Shown here piece by piece: positions 1-10,224 of a stretch of 29,414 nt of DNA. The stretch covers positions 456,384 through 485,797 of the forward strand of contig MNCI01006676.1 of the NCBI GenBank assembly GCA_015680685.1, read 5' to 3'. The DNA comes from Gnetum montanum. Lineage: Eukaryota > Streptophyta > Gnetopsida > Gnetales > Gnetaceae. Below the pieces are notes generated by a model, which saw only the letters and a program-made list of their open reading frames with translations, did no database searches and was not told the origin of the DNA. A program made the translations under genes and the position numbers. Each line of letters opens with the position of its first letter. Within the stretch, counting starts at the first letter, position 1.

Positions 1-518
1 ATCTTTCCACATATGTTTATCTTAGAGATTTCCAAGGAAAGATCGTGGATCCTAAGGCATGCATCTACTGTACTTAGCCATGCCCTTCCCATTATAATTG
101 GGAAGTCCCCTTCGTTGTTGTTAACTTCAATCACTAGAAAATCAGCTGAGTAGGACCAACCACACACGGTGGTAATAACGTCCGCCACCAAGCCCAAGGG
201 AATGGTGATTGACTGGTCTGCCAGCTCTAGTTAAATGTTGCTCTTCTTAAGTTGGGACAGGTTCCAGGCATGATACATCTCTCGTGAAATTAAGTTGGCT
301 CCAAAACTTAAGTCAAGAAGAGCCCTATGTGGTTCATTTTCGATGATCTGTAAATAAATTAAGGGACTCTTAGGGTCAGTTAGTTTCCTGGGAAGGTGGC
401 CTACCTTGATCCAGTCAGTTACAGTATGCGTTAACATAACCATATGTGTTAAGCTCTGTTGGACTAAAGGGTGCTCCGAAGTGTTAGATGGTCGAGGAGT
501 GTACATGGCCTCAACCAC
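1..518 (-). pseudogene. Copy A aspartic protease (partial, inactive)
   Basis: Retropepsin-like protease that would cut the Gag-Pol polyprotein. The active-site segment near 320-280 reads LLDLSFGANLIS where copy D has LLDSGSGVNLIS. The catalytic Asp (312-314) is kept, but the following Ser-Gly has become Leu-Ser, all by C-to-T or G-to-A changes. Downstream the frame continues past one TAA (near 233) through the conserved block ending GDFPIIMGRAWLST, the far end of the protease domain in this family. It is in the same frame as the last two thirds of gag, so gag and pol are one reading frame here. The window edge cuts it off before RT. Confidence 0.82.
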
Positions 519-2949
519 TTGTTGTTGCGAGAGTTTGTTTGGGCTTTTGGTTCTGAAGTAAGGTCTTCTCTTTTTACAGTTTTCAAAACCAGCAGTAGGT
601 TGGATATTTACAGCTCTTGTAGCGTGACATTGCTACGATTGAGGAGGAAGTTTCCCTTGCATTGTTCGAGCAGGAGGTGTTATGGGAACTACTTGTGATG
701 GAAGAGGTGTGGATGGATTAGGTGGATGGAATGAGTGTGAGATGTCTCCCGGAGGAGAAGGAGTCCTTCTGAAGTACTCCCAAACTTGGTAGTAACGGTT
801 AGGGGTTGCGTGACCCATAGAGTCACTTGGAGAAATCGGCTGCTACACATAATAACCATAAGGATCGGGCTGCCGGTAAGGGTACTGTTGTGTTGGCGGT
901 GGCATCCCCCATGACTATGGGTATTGCCACTGTTGATGCTATCCGATGGACTATGGGGGAGCTCCACTTGGATAATACATTAGTGGTTGGTGGAACTACC
1001 TTGGGTTACCTTGTGGATAAGGTAACCTTCGGGGTGTTTGCTGTTGATTGAGTCTTGGATTTAGCGCATACACCCAAAACTCCTGCAGATGTGAGACAAT
1101 GGGGCAACATCCCTTAGGATGTTCATAGTAGGAAACCCCACATCCACTATTATTGTCTGAATCAGAATCCTCAGCCACATCGGAGTTAGTGATTTTTCCC
1201 TTACCCTTGTTATGTGCAGGGCCTAAATCTCTCCACTTTTTCTTACCTCTTTCACTACTTTGTTCAACCTTAGACTCTTCTACAATTTTCAAGACTGTTT
1301 CAATTCTTGAGTCTAAGGAATCCCACATTTGGTCTACTTTGGCTGATACCTTAGTTGTTAATTTTTAGATCGGCAAAGTTTTCCGATTCACCAACTCTTT
1401 GATTCGTGACTCATCCTCTTCATCACAAAATTTCACTCCCCTCTTTCGAAGAGAGGGATCATGGTTGTACTCTTCCGCACTTTCCCTTTTGTGTAGCTCA
1501 CCCTCTTCGTTTACTACTTGCTCCAACAAGCTTCGTACTTCATGGGCTCTAAGTTGTGAGAGTCTCCCTTGGGCGTAAGTCCAAAGAGTTCTCCTCGTTT
1601 CATTCCTTAGCCCATCCACGATGTGGCAAAGTTGATCCCGCTGAGCATACCCATGGCCCGAGCAACGATGTAACAATGTGTAGTAGCGGGCCATGGGAGC
1701 ATCCAAGGGTTCGTGATGACCTTTCTTCCAGTCTTGGATCTGCTTACGCAAATTGAACACTCTGGAGTACATCTAATATTTTTCGTTGAACAATTCTAGC
1801 ATCGTACTCCACCTCCTGATGGTTTTCGGTTCTAAGGACCGGTACCATCTCTCTGCTTCCTAGTGAGTGTCCTTGGGAACAACTTAAGTTTCTTCCACTC
1901 ACTGTCTAAATTCTACAAGGCACAGGCATCATGGAATGCCTATAAATGATTTTGCAGATTAGCATTGTATCCCCCTTCAAACCATGGGATGTTGTTCATG
2001 TCTAATCGTTTGATCTGACTATCTTTCAAATGCCTTGTGGGAATCCTAACTGCCTCCATTATGTGAAGCATACTTCGGGTTGTCAATAGGGGTCATCATG
2101 ATTGTCTCTTTCATGACGCCTGTGATGTCTGCGTTATTCCCTACTCTCCCTACATCCTTGCCCTTGTCCTCTCTCTCGACTTTCATGTCAAGGTCTTTCA
2201 ACCTTCCTACTTTTATCCTCCCTTTTATGTTCATGGTGGCTACACCCAGATGTGGAAGGAGAGGGTGAGTGATGTGAAAAAGGGGAAGAAGAAGGGGAAC
2301 CATCACCATGACGATGTTTCTTGCCTTCTCTTTAGTTGTTACGGCCCCGATCGTGGTGACGATCAAAGTGTCCATCCTTAGCATAAGTGGTTGTTCCCTC
2401 TGTGAACAATTGGTGTTCAAGGGCATTAGAACCAGGGATATGGATCGTTGATCTTAGATTCTAATATCCTTCCTCCTCACCATCATTAGGAGGGGGAACA
2501 TCCTTTGCTAAAGAACCCGTGATAAGGGGTTCTTCATATTCTATTTCGCTAAGGACGTGTGGGGCTTTGCACTTCAGAAAAGCATGTTGACTCTCCTGCC
2601 CCAAGTCCCAAATACGTTGGGCATCTGTGGGATGATAATCCCTCATGTCAAAATCTTCCGCAATGTATTCAGCGTAATTTTCTTGCATGCTAATCTGTGC
2701 CAAGGCACAGAAAAGCATGCGAGAGATTGATCGATCTAGGGGTAACACAACGTTACCTTGCAAATCTCTCCATCGCAGTTGTTTGTCTTGATGGAGAATA
2801 AAAGTAAAGTTAGGAATATACTCATTGGGATGAGTATATGTCATTTTATATTGTTGACGCACTGGCTAATTTTGGTTATGTTCTTTATGTTGCCGACTAT
2901 CTCATGTATGATCCTTAGGTGGTGAGTTGCTCTTATGAAAAGAAGGCAT
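519..2949 (-). pseudogene. gag: Copy A gag (broken)
   Basis: Structural capsid/nucleocapsid polyprotein of the retrotransposon, expected to package element RNA in cytoplasmic particles. The start is ATG at 2949-2947, about 120 bp after the PBS and at the same place as in B and D. An N-terminal domain reads in one frame to about 2460, followed in that frame by a Ser/Arg/His-rich basic region to about 2085. A shift then leads into the capsid-type domain (about 2075-1500, with a second shift near 1850), an acidic/basic hinge, a coiled-coil-like stretch (about 1370-1270), a degraded zinc knuckle (about 1145-1100, first Cys pair partly lost) and a Pro/Gln/Tyr-rich tail. There are several in-frame stops. 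Parallel reading with copy D supports each segment. It cannot encode an intact protein. The boundary with protease is approximate. Confidence 0.85.
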
Positions 2950-3071
2950 TTTTATCAGTGTGATAATTTTACCATTATAAAAATTTTTATTTGATTAACC
3001 CGAAGGTTCATTAAGGCTCACAATGATGTGAGTGATATCCCTTATGTTCTATTCAACGCACAAACACTTAG

Positions 3072-3089
3072 TCCCTGACAATAGCACCA
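3072..3089 (-). promoter_or_regulatory. Copy A primer-binding site (tRNA-Asp type)
   Basis: Element-strand sequence TGGTGCTATTGTCAGGGA lies 1 nt inside the LTR. It matches the usual Athila-type PBS TGGCGCCGTTGCCGGGGA, complementary to the 3' end of plant tRNA-Asp, with only C-to-T or G-to-A differences. Confidence 0.8.
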
Positions 3090-3510
3090 ATGATGAGTGG
3101 TGAGGTACCCCTACACTCAACCATACGAAACGAGCGTAGCACGTGCGATCCGGTCGAACTCCGTAGACTAAATGCCGAAGCGCCCCATGAAACACTTGGG
3201 GTTAATCATTCGTTGTCTTCCTAGACTTACTTGTTGTTGTCACGGTGTATGGTTAAGTAAGTCTAAGGTATATGATTTTTATGGTCTTTTATGGTTTTTC
3301 TCCTATGCTATGAGGTGAAGGGTTGAGAAGGCTAACTAACTCTAACTAAGGACCTAAGTTTACATTAACTAGCGTCAGCATCCATTCCCACTTACCATAC
3401 ACACCCTGAACTATGCAACTGTGGCTACCAAATGCTAATCGTTACTGGGATCACCACACGTAACGCACATGCTTGAAGTGGTCGTACTAAGGCACTTAAC
3501 TAGCCTAAAC

Positions 3511-3688
3511 GTGATGAGTAGCCGATTCCTTGACTAGCCGTACACACTCGTAGATGCTCGTAATCAAGTCATACTCATCCTGCATTCTAAGAGTTGAGGG
3601 TAAGAGAATCTAATCACGATGAGTAGCCGATTCCTTGGTTAGCCGTACACATTCATCAATGCTCGTAACCAAGTCGTACGCATGCTGC
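3511..3688. repeat. Direct duplication of about 73 bp inside the copy A LTR
   Basis: Two copies, 3511-3583 and 3616-3688, offset by 105 bp, share blocks such as GATGAGTAGCCGATTCCTTG and AGCCGTACACA. They differ by scattered transitions. The D LTR goes straight from one flank to the other at this place, so the duplication looks specific to A or its sublineage. Confidence 0.85.
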
Positions 3689-3699
3689 GCTAACAACAA

Positions 3700-3738
3700 G
3701 TAATAAATAACATGTAATAAATAACAGGTAATAAATCC
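3700..3738. repeat. Short tandem repeat, 14-bp unit (GTAATAAATAACAK)
   Basis: Units at 3700-3713 and 3714-3727 are followed by a partial third unit to 3738. It is AT-rich and lies inside the copy A LTR. Confidence 0.8.
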
Positions 3739-3776
3739 TATTCCATGTACTGCAAGGTTTATCCACAAAGCTTGTC

Positions 3777-3782
3777 TTTATT
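3777..3782 (-). promoter_or_regulatory. Poly(A) signal AATAAA in the copy A LTR
   Basis: TTTATT on the plus strand reads AATAAA on the element strand, in the context GCAATAAAGA that is also present in the B and D LTRs. It would mark the end of R in the retrotransposon transcript. Confidence 0.6.
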
Positions 3783-3896
3783 GCTGTACACAACTTGCAT
3801 TCAAGTACAAAGCTGCTCAAATAAAGATCCGTTCACTTGGGACTCCTACTACAGGCACATGGAAAATATTCTATCTCTGGAGTGATCAAACTGCCA

Positions 3897-3897
3897 N
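3897..3897. other. Single unknown base at the A/C junction
   Basis: One N separates the truncated LTR of copy A from the protease/RT linker of copy C. The neighbouring bases belong to two elements in opposite orientation, so this is exactly where an assembly join or a deletion breakpoint would lie. Confidence 0.95.
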
Positions 3898-4420
3898 TCA
3901 CATGAATTGATATACGAATTTGCCAATACCATATATACACTAATCCTATACTCAGACCAAGATGCCAACCCCAATGAAGGCTCAATTTGAAACACAAAGA
4001 AGTAGTCAAGCAAGAGTTGGAAAAATTGCTAAAGCCAAGATTCATCTATCCTATTGTGGATAGTGAATGGGTCAGCCTCTTAGTAATTTTTACAAAGACA
4101 GGGGGCAAATGGCAAGTCTGCATTAACTTTCGGATGTTGAACACTGCTACATTTAAGGATCACTTTCCTTTGCCATTTGTTGATCAAGTCCTAGACACCA
4201 TTACAAGATATGAATATTATAGTTTTCCAGATGGATACAAAGAATATAATTAGATCTACATTATACCCAAAGATCAAGAGAAAACAACATTCACTAGTCC
4301 ATGGAAAACATTTTCCTATAAGCAAATGTCCTGTAGACTTTGCAATGCACTAGCTATCTTCTAGAGATTGGTGCTTAGCATCTTCTAGAAGTAAATTGGA
4401 AATTGCATAGAAGTGTTCAT
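3898..4420 (+). mobile_element. Copy C, left part: Ty3/gypsy element interrupted by copy B
   Basis: This plus-strand pol fragment begins inside the protease/RT linker right after the N and ends at the 5-bp sequence TTCAT (4416-4420), where the left LTR of copy B starts. The RT reading resumes at 16957 beyond copy B. LTR, gag and protease of C are missing on the left. Confidence 0.9.
3898..4420 (+). pseudogene. pol: Copy C reverse transcriptase, N-terminal part (broken)
   Basis: First part of the RT domain, which would copy element RNA into cDNA. In one frame it reads the linker (IRICQYHIY), then YPIVDSEW, the palm motif that should be C-I-D-F-R, LPFVDQVLDTIT, FPDGYKEYN and the block around CRLCNALAIF. 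Stops occur at about 3975, 4254, 4362, 4389 and 4392. In the first catalytic motif Asp is replaced by Asn (AAC at 4125-4127), so the enzyme would be dead even with the stops repaired. The coding sequence ends at the copy B insertion, one codon before the MDD of the second catalytic motif. Confidence 0.88.
4416..4420 (+). repeat. Target-site duplication of copy B, left
   Basis: TTCAT directly precedes the left LTR of copy B and is repeated at 16957-16961 directly after the right LTR. A 5-bp duplication is standard for Ty3/gypsy integration. Confidence 0.92.
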
Positions 4421-5000
4421 TAATGAGTGGCAAGTAGACCCTACACCCAACCATATGAATCACTAAGCATTCATGCACAGTCCAATCAAATTTTGTTGAC
4501 TCATAGCCTTCTAAGCACACTAGTCTTCTAGGAAGTGAAATTAATTGTTGCAATCCTTGTATTCCCAATTATAGTTGTGAAATGAAAAGGTATGGTTAAG
4601 TGCAACTAAGGCATATGATTTTTATCATTTTTTTATGTTTTCTATTTTAAGTTTCCTATGGATGAGAATAATGTATAAAATAAAATAATGAAATTGCTAA
4701 TTTAATCTAACAAGCTACTCCTAACTAAGTCTAACATAATCATCCATTCCAACTTACTGTACACATCTTGAACATGTTTAACACTACTAGGTTACCAAAC
4801 ATTAAGTGTTACTGGGATTACCAGGTGCTAAAGCGTATGCTCAAAGTGGTCGTACTTATGTGCTTGATTAATTACAATTTAATCTAGCTTAATTTAGCTT
4901 AATTACTTAAAGCATTAAAGGAAATTGCATAAAACATTAAATGCATAAATAAATAATTAATATATTTCAAAGTGTTGTAAGGTTTATCAAAAGGCTCATC

Positions 5001-5006
5001 TTTATT
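5001..5006 (-). promoter_or_regulatory. Poly(A) signal AATAAA of the copy B 3' LTR
   Basis: AATAAA on the element strand in the conserved context GCAATAAAGA or close to it, about 175 bp downstream of the TATA box. This fits the R-region end in the other LTRs. Confidence 0.6.
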
Positions 5007-5175
5007 GTCGCATACTCTACTATGCTCAAGTACAACAATGCTCAAATAACGATCCATACAATCTTGACTCCTACTGCAGGCACTTAGAAAAGTATTCTAA
5101 ATTTCAAATGATAGAACTACAAGAGCTCTACTAACTCTATGATAAAAGATGTCATAAACACAATGGGTGAGTACA

Positions 5176-5184
5176 TATTTATAG
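5176..5184 (-). promoter_or_regulatory. TATA box of the copy B LTR
   Basis: CTATAAATA on the element strand, at the same relative place as CTATAAATA in the D LTR. In the right LTR of B the site has decayed to CTAAAATA. It is the likely core promoter for genomic RNA. Confidence 0.65.
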
Positions 5185-5438
5185 GTAAAAACATACACTA
5201 TGTCAACAGGTCCACATCAACATATCAAATCATGCATTGACAAAGAGTAGTCAATGGGGCCCAGTTGTGGCAACTAACTTACAATTCATCATACCCTAAC
5301 AACTAAATGAATACTAGTCCTTGAGTTCTTTAGAAATTTGGGAAGGTATGGATTTATTGACTAACGATAGACATATGACAAATACAAACAAACACTAAGA
5401 GCATGAGCATATGGATATACAAGCATTACAAAATTAGT

Positions 5439-8438
5439 TTAGTCTTTAGGACTACAAAATTGAACATTGGGACAAAATTGACAAACATGATCCCTTTGAT
5501 GGTGCAACTATGATGAAGAAGATTAAATTGTCCCAGGTGGTGGATGCTCCTAAGGTTCCAAAGGACCTTCTTCTACTTTAGGCACACACAGTGGTTGAGG
5601 ATGTTGTGGTTGTCCTACTACAGCTACAACTTCCAGTGGAAGATGAAAAGTATCCAACAATCCTTTCATCTTCTCCTCCTTACTCTTGGGATTGTGCATG
5701 GTCCATGCAACTTCACCAATGTGGACTAGCATGGGCACATCCCAAGGACAAGGCATTATTGGGAATAGCTCCTTGACATTGATGAACCAAGTAGCAAATT
5801 ATCTGCATTCAATGTTAATCGCCCTGATTGCATTCTATAGTTCTTAGTAATCATTCATTCTTCTAGCCAGGTTCTGAGTCGTTGATCTTTGATTAGTGAT
5901 TCTTTCCCTAAGAACTTCAAGTTCAACATTTATAGTCTCAAGCTTTTGCTTGGTCTCCTTGTGGTACTTAAACTCTACCTCGTACAGCAACTATGAGCTA
6001 GCTACCTATTTCTCCAACTCTGACCATGGTCATCCGACAATCAACATTGCCAAGTTTGCATATCAAAGATTAAAAATATCCATGTATATTTTGTCATCTC
6101 TTCAATTTGCAACTCCTTCATGCAAATATTCAATTTGTTGTAGGCATCTATCCCATCAACAATAGGTTGCCACACCTCTTTTCCTTGTTGAAGTTGTTGG
6201 CGGGTCTCATTAACTTTTGCCTTAGCCATGTAGATGTGTTTTTCATTACCTACCTTATGTAGGCCAACTTGATCTCTATACTGGTTCTTGACTCTCTCAA
6301 ATTTGAAAGCTCCATTCTTCTCGAAAGTAATCTCAATCATAGATTTTTGGTGTAAAGCATAGACTTCCTCCATAGAGTGATTTCTATTTTCAACTGTCAA
6401 TCTCCTCAATTTAGTGTTTACCCTAGCTAGCTGATCCTACTATTGATGGATGAATTTTTGCATCTATTCTTTATTCACATCAACATTCCATAGGCGATGA
6501 TTCTCTATGGTCAACATCTCATTCTCTAGGTGCATTTGGATGAAGTCCTTTTGAACTAAACATGTCTTACCCTTGGCAACAGACTGGTCAAAGATGGCCA
6601 TCATCATCCCTATCTCAACCTATTTATATCTATCTTGAAGTTATTGAAAAGAATAACCTCTTGTCAATGCAAGGTCAAGGAGCATAGGATTAGCAAGGTA
6701 AGCTCTTAATTTGAGAACCTCTGTAGCCAAGCATTGGTTTTGCATTTGAGCTATTTTGAGTTCCCCTTCAAAAAATTATCCATTTTCCCTTTGCTTTAAG
6801 CAGCTCTAACTAGGTTGCAATGATGTTATCTAAAAAATCAAAGATCTTTGAAATTAATTGTACAATTCCCACTAGTCGATCTAGCAACTCCTCATGCTAG
6901 GTTGTACTTAATCTACCACTAATAGTTTTTATGAACATCTGCACATCTCTGAGTGCAAAAACATCTGGTACAAATGCCATAGGTGTGTTCAGTGCTTCAA
7001 CAATTTAATCAGAAACTACTTCTGCTATTGTCTCCTACCCTTGGTGCTACATTAACAAGATAGTTACCCTCTCACCTCCTCCAAGTGCACTGAAAAGGTA
7101 GTGGCATTTCCAAAGATTTCTAAGAATTACTATTGTTGTGAGAGAGACACCGTTACCTCTCAAGCACTAGGATTTGAACTCGCATGCCACTACATTCTTT
7201 GAGGTAAGAATATTGGCTCACCTTCCTCCATTTGACTAATTATTTGAGCCACTTCATTAAGCTGACCCATTGTAGGATGATACACAGATGGATCCCCACC
7301 ATTTGTTCCTACTTACTATTCCCACTTACACAAGAGCTACTCTCAGATTTTGCGCAGGTGCTCAAAGGCAACATGAGCCTCTGGCATTGTTTTTTGAGTG
7401 GGTAGTGAAGGTAGTGATTACCAATCCTCTTCTTTTGACACTATAGGAATCTTATCTTTCATTACTTTAGACCAGGAGGCAATGGGAGTATGCCTAATTC
7501 TATCATTCGCATAGAGGATTATCCCTACCCTTTTACAAAGTTTTCTGATAAGGCATGGAAAGGACAAGATTTTCCTTCTACATTCATTTTCCTTCAAGTT
7601 ATTTTCTATCTCTAGATAGATTAGCTATGGAAGGTTTATATGAAATTTCCCACTTAAATCAGCACACGCATGGGTGAAGAAAGTAATCACCTTGCTAGGC
7701 CTTACCATCTGATTGAGATGATAAGCCACTATCTTGAATTATATGCACATAGCTGGTGTGAGTGCACCAAACTCCTTGCAATCAATCCCATAACACTACT
7801 GGGTCCACTCCTTTTTTGCCTATGGGTTTGCTTGTGTGGAGATCTCTACTAGATGGGTTCTAAAATCAAGTAGACCAAGAGCCTACATAATAGCTTCCAC
7901 CGAGTAGGATACTTGAATATACTGGTCCTTGTCACAAAAGGCTAGGGAAGCTTACGCCTACCGACCTTTTCCTTAATTCTCATAGTGGCTCCTACCTTTC
8001 TACTATTCTAAAAAAGATATGTCTCTCCCATGTACCACTCACCATTGGAAGTGATGATTAGCCACATGGGAAAGTTTTACAACTACGTCTTAACTTCTAG
8101 TGAAGCATGTTCTAAGATTGGTAAAAAGTTTAATTCTTGAAGAACTAGTTATTGGACATCATGAGGCTTAATTGTATAAGGTAAGCTTGTGTCATTGTGA
8201 CCTCATGTCTCCATATGGGCCTTGGTGCCTCTCCTTGATGAGATTAATTAACTACAACCTCTTCTTTGAGAATCTATTAGATAGATTCCACTTAAAGCTC
8301 CTCCTAAAGAGGTCTCAGTGCATGAGCTTCTACTACTTGCTCCTAGGCTTGTACATGTTACTCCCTTCTAGATCTAAGTCTTTTGTCCTTTTGTTCAAAT
8401 GGTCCTCCATCCTATAGCCATTTTGATCTTGGTGCCAT
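5439..8438 (-). pseudogene. Copy B env-like ORF, about 1000 codons (broken)
   Basis: Third ORF between pol and the 3' LTR. The start is ATG at 8438-8436 (reads MAPRSKW), matching the start of the copy C homologue (MVPKRE). Downstream, NGEWYMGETYLF (about 8045-8000) and FPCLIRKLCKRVGI (about 7540-7500) align with NGEWYLRETY and FPCLIKKLCKHVGI in C. These blocks resemble the plant-transposon domain that accompanies Athila elements (from memory, not searched). From about 6700 to 6040 the frame reads as a long heptad-type coiled coil rich in Leu, Gln, Glu and Lys. A Pro-rich tail and a Cys cluster (VCQFCPNVQFC) precede the TAA at 5441-5439. There are many stops and several frameshifts. I see no clear signal peptide or membrane span, so 'envelope' is only a positional label; function unknown. 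Confidence 0.72.
7170..7179 (-). promoter_or_regulatory. tRNA-like B-box motif inside the copy B env-like region
   Basis: GTTCAAATCC on the element strand matches the polymerase III B-box. It lies in a segment of about 140 bp (7095-7235) where the env-like frame cannot be followed. No convincing A-box or tRNA fold is seen, so a SINE fragment is only possible. Confidence 0.2.
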
Positions 8439-8690
8439 CTATAATCACAACATGACCAAGGGTTAGCATTTAATGTATAACTTGAAACAATTAGAATACC
8501 TTATCTCTTTGGGAAAGTTACACTTGACTAAGTTGTGATCATGGCCAATTTGATCATTTCAATTATTATTTTATTCTTATTTTAATATTAATAAGTAATT
8601 TTAGGTTTACTCGAGTTTGTTGGAAGGGTTAAACTCTCAAAATTTGATGGTTTAATATTATTCTATTCATTAACCCTTTGGGGGAGTTTG

Positions 8691-8722
8691 ATGAAAATTT
8701 TTAAATTTTGAAAAATTTTCAT
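8691..8722. repeat. Inverted repeat, 12-bp stem
   Basis: ATGAAAATTTTT (8691-8702) and its exact reverse complement (8711-8722) flank an 8-nt loop, in AT-rich spacer DNA of copy B. Confidence 0.8.
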
Positions 8723-10059
8723 TAGAAACCTTAAGGTTTGTGCTCGCCACAACTAAGAGCTTACCTCTAGTCGTTACAAGAGTGAAGAATAGAGTGATTT
8801 CAACAAACGGTGTGAAAGTTATGGGCTCTAGAAGATTTTGGGCTCTGAAAAATTACAAAAAATCATCTCTTGTTTTGAAGCAAATGACAAAAATTCCTAA
8901 GTGTTGAATGATATTTTTAGAATTTTTGTGTTGAATCAATGAGGCCTAGTCAATGCGACTATTGATCACTATTGACTTTGTCAAAAGTAATAAAAAACAA
9001 GGAGTTTTTACATGAAATAAGGGTCAAATGGAAGCCCAACAAGCCATGAACATGATGAAAATATTAGAAGAGGGTTTTGAAGTTCAGAAAATTGAGAAAT
9101 AATTGAAGAATGAGATTTTATGGAGTGCATAGTTGGATGCACAATGGAGCACATGAAAGATTTGATTACAACAACATCTAATGATAAGAAACTTAACTAA
9201 CCAAACCATGTGATATGCAAGTGGATTCTTCCCATAGTGGCACATGCCCTTTTTGCCCTTCCATAACCTCAACTAAGGAGTTCGTGGGCCTCCTAGTTGA
9301 TTAATGATTACAAACTTGGAGAATCTATTTAAGAATTTCAACACATCAAACTAAGACATTAGATGAAAACATGAACGACTGATAGTGAGGTGAGTTATAG
9401 AAGCATTAATGGATGATGGAGAGAGTGGAATGGAGTTCCTGATTCTGGTCACATGAAGTCCCTTGTGGAATTCATGATTAAATGACCTGATAGACTCCAT
9501 CCTTAGTCCAAACCAAAACCAACCACATTTAGAAATTGTGCATTTCCACTCTAAGATTCATCCACCCCCTTGAGACACAAGAATGCTCCCATAGATCAAA
9601 CACTATTTCTTTTAGAGAAGAAAATAGAAGCAAGAAGCAAGAAAGGGTCTTAGTTAAAGGGGACCTTCAGGCATGGGGAGCTTTAAATCCCCTTGAAGTT
9701 ACACCCTTTTCAAACCTTTGAATCCTTCCCAAGTCTAGAAACTACCAAGGTCACAAGTTCATTAAGGTTTTACAAATGAAAAGGGACCTCATGTTTCCAA
9801 AACAAAGAAAACCATAGAGTTGGTTGATGGATGGATGACGTTGACTCACTGCCTATTCCATGAAAAAGAAACTTTGTCTTAGTTATCAATCATAAAAATT
9901 TAAAAATAGAAACTACACATTAGCAATTAAAAATTTTAAGTACAAACCACCATTAGCAACAACTACAGCATCATTGTGTCATGTTGATCATAAGGCACTT
10001 AATTAGCAACAATCATGAGAAAATCATACAAAAATGGAATAGAATATACAAGAAATTGT

Positions 10060-10215
10060 AAAATATTCAAAAAGATAAAATGTGCTAATGATGTTGTAAA
10101 ACAAAAATTGAAAAATTAAGAAAGTAAAAAAAAAGTGTAAGATAAAGAAGGTGTAAAACAAAAAGTTGTAAAAATAACAAAGTGTAAAACAAAAAGATGA
10201 AAAATTGAGAAGCCA
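10060..10215 (-). repeat. T-rich tract after copy B integrase
   Basis: On the element strand the tract is built of variants of TTTTTGTTTTACACTTT and TTTTTCAATTTT. Copy C has a comparable T-rich tract at the same position just after integrase (19201-19376). Confidence 0.7.
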
Positions 10216-10224
10216 CTATAATGG

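Larger units (their letters stand above)
1..3896 (-). mobile_element. Copy A: partial Athila-like Ty3/gypsy element (5' LTR, gag, protease)
   Basis: Read on the minus strand, the order is LTR (3896-3091), tRNA-Asp-type PBS, short leader, gag and protease. The element leaves the window at position 1, inside protease. Its LTR around the poly(A) signal and its gag match copy D more closely than copy B, so A and D look like one subfamily. The upstream (U3) end of the LTR is missing: the match to the other LTRs stops at the single N at 3897, where unrelated-strand pol sequence of copy C starts. No target duplication can therefore be seen. The assignment to Athila-like elements rests on the PBS, the protease and gag motifs, and comparison with the fuller copies B and D. 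Confidence 0.88.
3091..3896 (-). repeat. Copy A 5' LTR, truncated in U3
   Basis: The LTR starts in plus-strand view with TGATGAGTGG directly after the PBS and a 1-nt spacer, the same border as in copies B and D. It aligns along its length with the B LTRs and the D LTR, including the stretch around the AATAAA signal (read on minus at 3777-3782). Relative to the B LTR roughly the last 185 bp, including the TATA box, are absent; the match ends at about 3896. It also contains an internal duplication (3511-3583 and 3616-3688) and a small tandem repeat (3700-3738) not seen in the D LTR. Confidence 0.82.
4421..5291 (-). repeat. Copy B 3' LTR (left)
   Basis: It aligns from end to end with 16103-16956. 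The left border TAATGAGTGG corresponds to TGATGAGTAG of the right LTR and the right border is ATTCATCA. On the element strand it has CTATAAATA (5184-5176), about 107 bp from its start, and AATAAA (5006-5001). The adjoining internal bases (5292-5303) read GTTGTTAGGGTA on the element strand, a poor match to a polypurine tract, so the plus-strand primer site is decayed. Confidence 0.93.
8439..10224 (-). other. Copy B pol to env-like spacer (non-coding)
   Basis: About 1.8 kb without a supportable gene. It is homologous in patches to the copy C spacer (19123-21294). Shared parts are a T-rich stretch next to integrase; GGGTGTAACTTCAAGGGGATTT (about 9710-9688); the motif CCCATGCCTGAAGGT (9677-9663); an 80-bp block near 8945-8862 that in C contains a TATA box; and GAGCCCATAACTTTCACAC near 8830. 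A perfect 12-bp inverted repeat with an 8-nt loop lies at 8691-8722. Confidence 0.6.

Noticed and set aside
2085-2100. A and D both appear to change gag frame at nearly the same place, suggesting a programmed frameshift.
   Set aside because: Copy B reads through this place in one frame, and the indels in A (one base lost near 2085) and D (near 24150) lie at different positions about 20 nt apart. These are independent mutations.
5544-5776. Short plus-strand ORFs at 5544-5729 and 5591-5776.
   Set aside because: They overlap the env-like reading of copy B on the opposite strand, which matches the frame of its start codon and carries the Pro-rich tail.
7140-7235. A tRNA gene around the B-box motif.
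   Set aside because: No cloverleaf can be drawn: the T-arm pairs poorly and there is no A-box or acceptor stem.
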